From NCBI GenBank assembly GCA_036166735.1, contig JAYZHG010000079.1, positions 1-5,450 of the forward strand: a DNA stretch of 5,450 nucleotides. Reading direction: 5' to 3'. Shown piece after piece: positions 1-5,450 of this stretch. Position numbers and translations under genes: made by a program. The stretch is from JAPYTU01 sp036166735. Lineage in GTDB: Bacteria > Bacteroidota > Bacteroidia > Cytophagales > MED-G16. The stretch's first letter is position 1. Each line of letters starts with the position of its first letter. Under the pieces are notes generated by a model. That model saw nothing but the letters and a program-made list of their open reading frames with translations, was not told the origin of the DNA and ran no database searches.

Positions 1-390
1 GATCTTTTATCCAAAGCTTGGGAAAAAGAAATTAGTGATATGTATATAGAAATAGAAAAAAAAGAAATTAGTCTAAAAAATGAAGAAATTTTACTAACAA
101 AAGATATGTATAATGAAAGAAGAGGACTTTTAGATAAAGAATGGGTGTCAATAAGAGAATATCAACAAAAAGTTTTTGGCTTTGAAGGATTATATTTTCT
201 AAAGAAAAAAGAGTTGATTGAACCAATTCAAGATATAATTTTTGAGTCCATTGAAAAAATAGCTAAAAAAAATAGACTTCAAATTGTTTTTGATAAATCT
301 TCCGAACCCATACTTTTATACACAAACCCAATTCATGACTATACTGATTATGTTCTAGAAGATTTGGGACTAAATAAAAAAAATAACTAG
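1..390 (+). CDS. OmpH/Skp-family periplasmic chaperone, 5' end cut by the window
   Basis: The reading frame is open from the first base, so the gene begins upstream. The ATG at 40 is probably an internal methionine, because the 13 codons before it read DLLSKAWEKEISD and fit the family's first helix. Of the 129 visible residues, roughly 1-85 are a Lys/Glu-rich amphipathic helix (the coiled-coil tentacle), with YQQKVFG at 54-60. The tail carries the pattern usual in Bacteroidota OmpH proteins: a helix with ELIEPIQD, then FDKSS (97-101), LLYTNP (105-110) and DYTDYVLEDLG. Skp/OmpH proteins form jellyfish-like trimers in the periplasm that hold unfolded outer-membrane proteins on their way to the BAM complex. 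The signal peptide must lie outside the window. A second family member follows after 24 bases, so both are likely in one operon. Family assignment is firm; the exact client proteins are unknown. Confidence 0.88.
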   Translation, partial: DLLSKAWEKEISDMYIEIEKKEISLKNEEILLTKDMYNERRGLLDKEWVSIREYQQKVFGFEGLYFLKKKELIEPIQDIIFESIEKIAKKNRLQIVFDKSSEPILLYTNPIHDYTDYVLEDLGLNKKNN

Positions 391-414
391 TTTTGCTCAA
401 ATAATTTAAATGAT

Positions 415-945
415 ATGAAAAAATTACTAATAAGTATTACTTTAATGTTCTTCACAAACTATTCTTTTTCTCAAGAATTAAAGATTGGATATACCAACGT
501 AGAATATATACTTAGTTTTCTTCCAGAAACAAAACAAGTTCAAGCAGAAGTTCAGGCTTATGGAACACAACTTCAAAATCAGCTACAATCAAAAATTACA
601 GATTTTCAAAGCAAAGCAGATGCTTTTCAAAAAAGTGCTGCAACAATGACAGATATTATTAGAGCAGATAAACAAGAAGAACTTCAAAATCAGCAAGCTT
701 CAATTCAAAAATTTCAAACAGATGCCCAAACAGCTATTCAAAAAAAAGAACAAGATTTATTTAAACCATTATTTGAAAAAATAAGTAACGCAATAAATAC
801 TGTTTCTGAAAAAAATAACTACTCTCATGTTTTTAGTGCTGGAGTTCCTGGTGTTGATGTTCTTTTATATGCTAGACCATCTGATGATATATCACTATTA
901 ATATTCGAAGAGTTAGGAATAGATCCTCCCCCAACTCAAGAATAA
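415..945 (+). CDS. OmpH/Skp-family periplasmic chaperone (second tandem copy)
   Basis: This complete 176-residue protein is of ordinary length for Skp/OmpH. Residues 1-19 form a type I signal peptide (MKK, hydrophobic core LLISITLMFF, probable cleavage just before or after Gln20 in SFSQE), which supports the start at 415. ELKIGYTNVEYIL (21-33) is the usual opening beta strand. Residues about 37-112 form a long Gln/Lys/Ala-rich coiled coil. Residues 112-140 (EQDLFKPLFEKI through YSHVF) and VLLYARPSDDIS near 149-160, ending in IFEELGI, are the conserved body-domain tail. The role inferred from the family is to bind unfolded outer-membrane proteins in the periplasm as a trimer. It lies 24 bases after its paralogue and is probably co-transcribed with it; no clear Shine-Dalgarno is seen, as is common in Bacteroidota. 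Its coiled coil is Gln-rich, unlike the Lys/Glu-rich first copy, so the two may differ in clients or form mixed trimers (inference). Confidence 0.92.
   Translation: MKKLLISITLMFFTNYSFSQELKIGYTNVEYILSFLPETKQVQAEVQAYGTQLQNQLQSKITDFQSKADAFQKSAATMTDIIRADKQEELQNQQASIQKFQTDAQTAIQKKEQDLFKPLFEKISNAINTVSEKNNYSHVFSAGVPGVDVLLYARPSDDISLLIFEELGIDPPPTQE
910..937 (+). terminator. Possible hairpin terminator at the end of the OmpH pair
   Basis: GAGTTAGGA (910-918) can pair with TCCT (924-927) and AACTC (933-937), giving a 9-bp stem with a 5-nt ATAGA loop and a CCCCC bulge (928-932) on the 3' side. A T run follows at 949-955, about 11 bases after the stem, which is further than ideal. The stem lies inside the last codons of the second ompH. 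It could end transcription of the + strand operon. On the other strand no T run follows the stem, so it is a poor terminator for the opposing operon. The bulge and spacing keep confidence low. Confidence 0.25.
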
Positions 946-1893
946 TTATTTTTTTAAACCAATATCTTTAAGTCTTTCTTCCAAAAATTGTCCAGCCGAA
1001 ATATCATCAAATGATTTAGGGTTGTTGTCATCAATACAATTTTTTAAACAACTTAAATCCATTTCAGCCTTAGGATGTAAAAAAAATGGTATGGAATATC
1101 TAGAAGTATTTAAAAGCTCTCTAGAAGGATTTACAACTCTATGTACAGTTGACATCAATTTATTATTTGTTAGTCTTTCTAACATATCACCTACATTTAT
1201 AACTAATTGATCTGGTTTAGACTTAATAGGTTTCCACCTATTATCTCTAGTTAAGATTTCAAGACCATCTGCACTAGCACCCATTAAAAGAGTAATAAAA
1301 TTTATATCTCCATGAGCTGCTGCTCTTACTGCACCATCTGATACATCATCAGGATTAATAGGATAATAATGAATGGCTCTCATAATACTTTGACCTCCTT
1401 TCACCTTATCAAGAAAATAATTTTTTTCTAAATCAAGATAAAGCGCAATAGATTCTAAAACTTGTAATCCAATTTCTTCTAATAGTAAAAAAGCTTTACT
1501 AGTAATTTTTTGAAATTCATTTATTTCAATAGGCCAAATGTTTTTTGGAGAAGCATTGGATGTAGGATCTCCAATATGATAAAATTCTTTTAAATCTCCT
1601 TTTTTACTCCCCTTTGCATGTTCCTGACCTTTTATAACATATCCCCTTTGTCCATATAATTCAGGAAAATAATATTTTATTTTTTTTTCATCTTCTAAGT
1701 CAAAAAAATCTTTTATTGTTTTATATAATTCTTTTGATAATTCGTTTTCAAAACCAGTATTTTTAATAATTGCAAAACCAGTTTGATTAAATGATGTTCC
1801 AAGATTATTAGAAAATTCAATCCTATCATTTTTATCACCATTAATAAACTTAGATAAATCTAAAATAGCAACCTCATTCAAAATATTACTCAT
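946..1893 (-). CDS. 2-oxoglutarate/Fe(II)-dependent oxygenase, isopenicillin N synthase family
   Basis: This 315-residue cytoplasmic protein has the length usual for the isopenicillin N synthase-like family. Residues about 8-110 match the N-terminal DIOX_N region: VAILDLSKF, then TGFAIIKNTGF (38-48), a GQRGY stretch (81-85) and DLKEFYHIGD (100-109). Residues about 168-272 are the double-stranded beta-helix core. The iron ligands are visible as His194-x-Asp196 (HGD) and His251 (STVHRVVNP), and the co-substrate-binding Arg265-x-Ser267 (RYS) follows at the expected spacing. An active enzyme is therefore expected: a non-haem iron oxygenase using O2 and, by family rule, normally 2-oxoglutarate. 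The substrate cannot be read from sequence. Penicillin synthesis is not implied, since no ACV synthetase or other beta-lactam gene is nearby. It begins 2 bases after the DUF4399 lipoprotein stop and is the last gene of the - strand operon. Its stop abuts the stop of the convergent ompH. Confidence 0.9.
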   Translation of the reverse strand: MSNILNEVAILDLSKFINGDKNDRIEFSNNLGTSFNQTGFAIIKNTGFENELSKELYKTIKDFFDLEDEKKIKYYFPELYGQRGYVIKGQEHAKGSKKGDLKEFYHIGDPTSNASPKNIWPIEINEFQKITSKAFLLLEEIGLQVLESIALYLDLEKNYFLDKVKGGQSIMRAIHYYPINPDDVSDGAVRAAAHGDINFITLLMGASADGLEILTRDNRWKPIKSKPDQLVINVGDMLERLTNNKLMSTVHRVVNPSRELLNTSRYSIPFFLHPKAEMDLSCLKNCIDDNNPKSFDDISAGQFLEERLKDIGLKK

Positions 1894-1895
1894 AA

Positions 1896-2336
1896 TTATT
1901 CAACTTTAATTTTTATTGAAGATGACATGTTTTCTCCATATGAAGCATGAACTCCATCAGCAAACTGTAAGGATATAATATAATTTCCAGGATCTAATTC
2001 AAGAGAAGTATCTGTTTGACCCAACCCAAAATGAAGTGTAGAATCACTCATTGGGATTACACTTCCTAGTGGCCAACTTGTCTGATTAATAAGAATATGA
2101 TGATGACCAAATCCTTTATTAACTTTCCCAGCAGGTTCAATTAACATCCCATTTAATCCCATATCAACAAAAACAGGACTTGCAACAGTAGAACCGTCTT
2201 TTGGCCATTTAAAAAAAACATTTTGAATTTTAGATTCTTCTACTTTATCCTCAACTAATTTTGTTTTTTTATTTTCTTTTACAGAACATGAAACCAAAAA
2301 CAACACATTAAACAATAGTATAATATACTTATTCAT
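1896..2336 (-). CDS. DUF4399 domain lipoprotein
   Basis: This 146-residue protein has a lipoprotein signal: MNKYIILLFNVLF followed by the lipobox LVSC, with Cys17 as the predicted lipidated residue. A charged Lys/Glu linker spans about 19-38. Residues about 40-145 match the DUF4399 pattern as I remember it: F.WPKDGSTVASPVFVDMG (42-60), GMLIEPAG (63-70), GHHHILI (77-83), HFGLGQTDTSLELDPGNY (102-119), and a last strand ending SSSIKIKVE. The clustered histidines (78-80, 102, 130) would suit metal binding, but that is inference; the family has no established function that I know. The protein is predicted to be exported and membrane-anchored. Its start codon overlaps the recO stop by one base (TAATG on the - strand), implying translational coupling, and the oxygenase gene follows after 2 bases. 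The name is secure at the domain level only. Confidence 0.87.
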   Translation of the reverse strand: MNKYIILLFNVLFLVSCSVKENKKTKLVEDKVEESKIQNVFFKWPKDGSTVASPVFVDMGLNGMLIEPAGKVNKGFGHHHILINQTSWPLGSVIPMSDSTLHFGLGQTDTSLELDPGNYIISLQFADGVHASYGENMSSSIKIKVE

Positions 2337-3016
2337 TAAGCTGGTGTAAAAACTTCTTTTAAGACTTGTAAAGATTTTAATTTAATGTTAATTCCTAAAC
2401 TTTGACTAAAATATAGAATTAATGAATTTAAAACATCATTTCTTTCAGAATAATTAGAATGAATTTTACTGTTATAATCCATAGAAATGCAATCCATCAC
2501 AAAATTATTTAGTTCTTTTTTATTTAAATATGGTTTTGTGATCTGGGATGAATCTGAAATTTCAAAACCAAAAAACTTTGTAAGTTTTAATAAAAATTGT
2601 AAGTGAAAATTTTTGATATTTTTCTCTAAACTATCGTAGATTAAAAATGAATTATATAAAAAATTAAATTTTTCATTTTGATTAGGTTCATTTGATAAAA
2701 TTTTACCTAATAATTCAGATAAAAAAATACAAACAGAAATTTTTTTAATATCTGTATGATTTGTCATATAAATAACATCTATTTTCATTTCTTTTAATCT
2801 TTGAAGATTTGCAGATCTTTTATTATAAACTATCAAGTCAAGAATAGTTAAAGGTTGAAATAAGCTCATATTCTTATTTTTATTTTTATTAGAACTTCGA
2901 ACTCCATTTATTATATAAGATTGTAAACCAAAAGATTCTGTAAAAATTTTACAAATAATTGATGACTCTTTAAACTTTATAAAGTTTAGCACAATCCCTT
3001 TTGTTTTATATATCAT
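2336..3016 (-). CDS. recO: DNA repair protein RecO
   Basis: This 226-residue protein is of normal RecO length. Residues 1-75 form the OB-fold: MIYKTKGIVLNFIKFKESSIICKIFTE is the usual opening, followed by the GVRSS loop and FQPLTILDLIVY (53-64). The rest is helical, with FLSELLGK (98-105), NFHLQFLLKLTKFFGFEI (136-153) and the flavobacterial ending KSLQVLKEVF (214-223). RecO binds single-stranded DNA, SSB and RecR and loads RecA on SSB-coated DNA in the RecFOR pathway; it also anneals complementary strands. Only three scattered cysteines (22, 96, 176) are present, so the four-Cys zinc site of many RecO proteins is missing. The start codon overlaps the porZ stop by four bases (ATGA) and the stop overlaps the next start by one base, so it is probably co-translated within the operon. 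A short NKNKNKN run at 43-49 is a local low-complexity insertion in the OB-fold loop. Confidence 0.93.
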   Translation of the reverse strand: MIYKTKGIVLNFIKFKESSIICKIFTESFGLQSYIINGVRSSNKNKNKNMSLFQPLTILDLIVYNKRSANLQRLKEMKIDVIYMTNHTDIKKISVCIFLSELLGKILSNEPNQNEKFNFLYNSFLIYDSLEKNIKNFHLQFLLKLTKFFGFEISDSSQITKPYLNKKELNNFVMDCISMDYNSKIHSNYSERNDVLNSLILYFSQSLGINIKLKSLQVLKEVFTPA

Positions 3017-5205
3017 CTAATTAAAATTTTGCTTATTAATTTTTCGGACTCATCATCTGAAATAATAAAAATTAAATATATACCTTCATTAACTTTCAAT
3101 CCTGCATGGTCATATAAATTCCATGATGTTCCTCCGCCTGTTGAAGACAAAGAAATAACTTCTTCTCCTGATAAAGTAGTGATCTTAATTATATTATTTT
3201 CCATAAGTCCTGAAAAAGTAACTAAATGATGCTCATTAAGATTAATTGGATTAGGAAAAGCTTTAAATAAATTATAATTATCTCTTGTTGGACTATTATC
3301 AGATTTATATGATATAAGACCATCATAAGTTAAAAAAAATATTTCACCATTATCAAGCATTAAAATATCAATAACATTATTAGAAATCAATGGAGAATTA
3401 TCTTTAGTAAATTCTTTTTCTATTTTATTCCCTAAAGAATTTAAAATTATTACACCTTGATTTGTCCCAATCCATTTATTATTAGATTCATCAACCAATA
3501 ATGTATTTATTTTTAAATTTTGTAATATTCTTCCATTTTCATTATTTGGTATTTGATATGTTGACATATTATCAAATGATTCAATATTAGATGAAGGAAA
3601 ATAAATTAATCCATCATCTGTGCCAACCCATACAATATCATTTTTATCAATAGCTACTTTATTTATTGAATTAGTTGGAAGAAAATTTGATGCTGAAGTT
3701 AATTTTATAAAAGAGTTATAATATGGATTAAATAAAATTATCCCTCCTCCAAATTCATTGTCAAAAGTTATCCAAAAAGTTTCAGAATTATTAAAAATAA
3801 TATCTCTAGGATATTGATAACTTCCAACACCAAAATCATAAGTAAACCAACCATCTGCTACATTATATGAAATAAGAGGAGTTTTTGTTCCATAATTTAA
3901 TATCCACATTTTATCTAATACACTCAGTAATGCTTTCACGTCAACATCATTACTATTAATTTTTTTTTGTAATAATGAGCTCTCTGTTACATCATTAATT
4001 ATAATATTATTTTCTTCATCAAAAATTCCCATTGTTTCTGAACCATAAAACAACCCTTTATCAAACTCTGTAACAGAAGTTAAATTTTTAAAATTTTTAA
4101 AATTTTTATTTTCCCAAAGACCATCTGAAAAAACAGAATAATGATTATCATTTTCAGTAAAACCATATACAGTATTTACATATTTAGTTATTTTAGAAAA
4201 AATGATATCTGGTGAATTAAAAACTTTAAAAAAGTAGTTTAAATCCATCGAATATAACCCTTGATTTTTTAATCCAATCCAATAATTATTCTTTGCATAA
4301 ATAAAATCATTAATATTAATTTTATTGGAATCGTAAATTTCAAATAAAGAATTATCATTATCTAGGCCATATAATCTTTTTCCATTTGTTAATACCAAAT
4401 TCCCATTAACAATTTTTATTTTTTTAATTGCATCATTCAATTCGAGATTGATACTATCCCCCATCAGATTATACATTAAAAAAGAAGAATATACGTGTAT
4501 TTTATTTTTATAAATAAAAGAACCTATTAAAGCATTCTGTGTTATATTCAAGAAATTCCAACTATTAAAATCCAAAAGATTATTTCCAAATAAAGGGGCA
4601 TAATACATTGATTCTTCTGTTAAAACATAAATAGAATCATTTAATATTTGTGTAGAGATGACATCCAAAACAGAAATTTCATTATCAATGTTTGAATAAT
4701 GTTCTAAAACTTGTTTAGTATCAATATCAACTAAAAAAAGACCATCTGAAGAGGAAACATAAAGAATGTTTTCATAAATATTAAATGCATTAATTTTAAC
4801 ACTAAAATTTTCAACACTTAAGTTAATATGCATTATATCAAATTCTGAAAGAAAATCAATTTGACCAGAAGTATATCCAACAATTAATGATTTACCATCA
4901 TCTATCATAGCACTAACAGCATTATTAGAAAGTCCATTAATAGTAGAAAGTTTATTTATACTATTATCCTCTAAGTCTAAATAAAACATTCCTTTATTTG
5001 CTGCTGCATAGATTTTATTGTCAAAATAATGAACCAATTGTATGTCATTAAAATTAAAATGAACCCTCCAATACCCTATCTGAATAGGTTCTGTAAATGA
5101 AATATTATTAATTGCCGCTCTATTATCTTTAGGAAAACAAGAAAAAAACGATAAAAGAAAAAAAATTTTAAACCTTACTAATAACATTTCGTTAATATTC
5201 ATCAT
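3013..5205 (-). CDS. porZ: PorZ-like T9SS attachment-complex protein: beta-propellers plus sorting domain
   Basis: The 730-residue length is close to Porphyromonas gingivalis PorZ. A hydrophobic export signal lies near residues 8-23 (LLVRFKIFFLLSFFSC). The start at 5205 is the longest option; Met2 and Met7 (5187) are alternatives, and starting at Met7 gives a more ordinary signal peptide. Residues about 40-330 show the PorZ opening (IGYWRVHFNFNDIQLVHYFDNKIYAA, then NKLSTINGLSNNAVSAM) and form the first propeller. The second propeller, about 331-640, has regulator-propeller-type strands WVGTDDGL (526-533) and WIGTNQGV (578-585). Residues about 647-730 are a T9SS type A sorting domain: FPNP (650-653), LSGEEV (679-683 region), SWNLYD, GIYLIFI and the terminal KLISKILIR. 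PorZ works at the outer-membrane surface with PorU, PorV and PorQ, where cargo proteins are cleaved and attached to lipopolysaccharide. Adjacency to recO supports the call, since I recall this order in other Flavobacteriia. It is the first gene of the operon. Confidence 0.85.
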   Translation of the reverse strand: MMNINEMLLVRFKIFFLLSFFSCFPKDNRAAINNISFTEPIQIGYWRVHFNFNDIQLVHYFDNKIYAAANKGMFYLDLEDNSINKLSTINGLSNNAVSAMIDDGKSLIVGYTSGQIDFLSEFDIMHINLSVENFSVKINAFNIYENILYVSSSDGLFLVDIDTKQVLEHYSNIDNEISVLDVISTQILNDSIYVLTEESMYYAPLFGNNLLDFNSWNFLNITQNALIGSFIYKNKIHVYSSFLMYNLMGDSINLELNDAIKKIKIVNGNLVLTNGKRLYGLDNDNSLFEIYDSNKININDFIYAKNNYWIGLKNQGLYSMDLNYFFKVFNSPDIIFSKITKYVNTVYGFTENDNHYSVFSDGLWENKNFKNFKNLTSVTEFDKGLFYGSETMGIFDEENNIIINDVTESSLLQKKINSNDVDVKALLSVLDKMWILNYGTKTPLISYNVADGWFTYDFGVGSYQYPRDIIFNNSETFWITFDNEFGGGIILFNPYYNSFIKLTSASNFLPTNSINKVAIDKNDIVWVGTDDGLIYFPSSNIESFDNMSTYQIPNNENGRILQNLKINTLLVDESNNKWIGTNQGVIILNSLGNKIEKEFTKDNSPLISNNVIDILMLDNGEIFFLTYDGLISYKSDNSPTRDNYNLFKAFPNPINLNEHHLVTFSGLMENNIIKITTLSGEEVISLSSTGGGTSWNLYDHAGLKVNEGIYLIFIISDDESEKLISKILIR
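4082..4108. repeat. Three perfect tandem copies of a 9-bp unit inside porZ
   Basis: The unit AAATTTTTA occurs three times back to back. On the coding (-) strand it gives the residues KNF-KNF-KNL at about 367-375 of the PorZ-like protein. Because the unit is a multiple of three, gain or loss of a copy by slippage would keep the frame and only lengthen or shorten a surface loop or strand. Confidence 0.8.
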
Positions 5206-5287
5206 ATTTTTTCAAAAAGGTAGATATAATTCAATAAATTATAACTTGATTTATTAAACGCAAAAATTAAAATAAATTTTAATAATA
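5206..5287. promoter_or_regulatory. Divergent promoter region between porZ and the right-edge gene
   Basis: These 82 bases separate two divergent starts and must hold promoters for both unless the starts are wrong. For porZ (- strand), a TTG at 5263-5261 and TATAATTT at 5243-5236 are separated by 17 bases, resembling the Bacteroidota -33 TTG / -7 TAnnTTTG promoter. Transcription would then start near 5230, giving a leader of about 25 bases. For the right-hand gene, TAAATTTT (5273-5280) with TTG at 5246-5248 is a weaker match with 24-base spacing. No Shine-Dalgarno sequence is evident on either side; both starts have A-rich leaders. In such AT-rich DNA these boxes occur by chance, so the exact sites are tentative. 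Confidence 0.35.
5230..5258. repeat. Imperfect inverted repeat in the divergent promoter region
   Basis: TTCAATAAAT (5230-5239) and ATTTATTAAA (5249-5258) are complementary at 9 of 10 positions, with a 9-base spacer. The left arm overlaps the candidate -7 box of the porZ promoter, where a dimeric regulator could bind. It is A/T only apart from one C, so chance is a real alternative. Confidence 0.3.
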
Positions 5288-5450
5288 ATGAGTATAAATC
5301 ATTATGCCACAAATTTTTACAAAAAAATTTCATCAGAAATTGATACAAATAATATTACAGGAGAAAAACTATTAAACATTACCCAATGCCATCACATAAA
5401 CCTTTTTATAATAAAAAAAATATATGATGATTGGTTAAATAATTTTAATA
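5288..5450 (+). CDS. Unrecognised protein, 5' end only (3' end beyond the window)
   Basis: An ATG at 5288 opens a frame that stays open for 54 codons to the right edge. The peptide starts MSINHYATNFYKKISSEID, continues with NNITGEKLLNI (22-32), then a Cys-His-His (TQCHHINLF, 33-41) and a hydrophobic/aromatic helix with FIIKKIYDDWLNNF (41-53). There is no signal peptide or membrane segment, so the protein appears cytoplasmic and largely helical at its N-terminus. The composition looks like a real protein: charged and hydrophobic residues alternate as in amphipathic helices. It is divergent from the porZ-recO operon, 82 bases away. I do not recognise the family with confidence. It may be one of the small conserved Bacteroidota proteins of unknown function; the rest of the gene is needed to tell. 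The A-rich leader just before the ATG suits Bacteroidota initiation. Confidence 0.6.
   Translation, partial: MSINHYATNFYKKISSEIDTNNITGEKLLNITQCHHINLFIIKKIYDDWLNNFN

Noticed and set aside
40..390. Start of the first OmpH gene at the ATG at 40
   Set aside because: The frame is open to the window edge, the upstream codons fit the OmpH helix and no signal peptide follows this ATG, so the true start lies before position 1.
910..937. The ompH-end hairpin as a bidirectional terminator
   Set aside because: On the - strand the stem is not followed by a T run, so only the + strand role was kept, at low confidence.
1022..1210. 62-codon + strand open frame starting MLSSIQFF
   Set aside because: It lies wholly inside the oxygenase gene on the opposite strand, whose iron ligands and co-substrate motif are clear; the small frame has no recognisable features.
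946..1893. Possible beta-lactam (isopenicillin N) synthesis gene
   Set aside because: Only the broad oxygenase family is supported; no peptide synthetase or other antibiotic gene is in the window.
2874..2890. Short TATTTT tandem repeat in recO
   Set aside because: Under three copies of a simple A/T unit, encoding the NKNKNKN run; ordinary low complexity for this base composition.
3029..3229. 66-codon + strand open frame starting MLINFSDSS
   Set aside because: It is antisense to the sorting-domain end of the PorZ-like gene and is explained by the composition of that gene.

Overview
The window is an AT-rich stretch of a Bacteroidota chromosome, most likely from a low-GC, compact-genome (possibly marine) member of the Flavobacteriia. 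The evidence is a tandem pair of OmpH/Skp periplasmic chaperone genes, a RecO of the flavobacterial type, a PorZ-like protein with a type IX secretion (T9SS) C-terminal sorting domain, A-rich leaders instead of strong Shine-Dalgarno sequences, and nearly zero intergenic space. All genes share the same A/T-rich codon habit. I see no mobile element, phage gene, CRISPR array, tRNA or rRNA.

Layout. Positions 1-945 (+ strand) hold the 3' part of one OmpH/Skp gene and a complete second OmpH/Skp gene. In Bacteroidota such pairs usually sit downstream of bamA, so the window probably begins inside an outer-membrane biogenesis operon. Positions 946-5205 (- strand) hold four tightly packed genes, transcribed in the order porZ, recO, a DUF4399 lipoprotein gene and a 2-oxoglutarate/Fe(II) oxygenase gene of the isopenicillin N synthase family. 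Their junctions are a 4-nt overlap (ATGA), a 1-nt overlap (TAATG) and a 2-nt gap, so they very probably form one operon with translational coupling. This operon converges on the OmpH pair, and the two opposing stop codons abut with no base between them. Positions 5206-5287 are a short divergent promoter region. From 5288 to the right edge runs the 5' end of another + strand gene that I do not recognise.

How the genes relate. The OmpH proteins escort unfolded outer-membrane proteins through the periplasm. PorZ acts at the outer surface in the T9SS attachment complex. The DUF4399 protein is predicted to be an exported lipoprotein, so much of the window concerns the cell envelope. RecO (recombinational repair) and the oxygenase are cytoplasmic and appear to be co-transcribed passengers. 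Nothing here adds up to a clearly undescribed system. The points most worth checking are the lipoprotein-oxygenase pair, the unrecognised gene at the right edge, and the stop-to-stop convergent junction.
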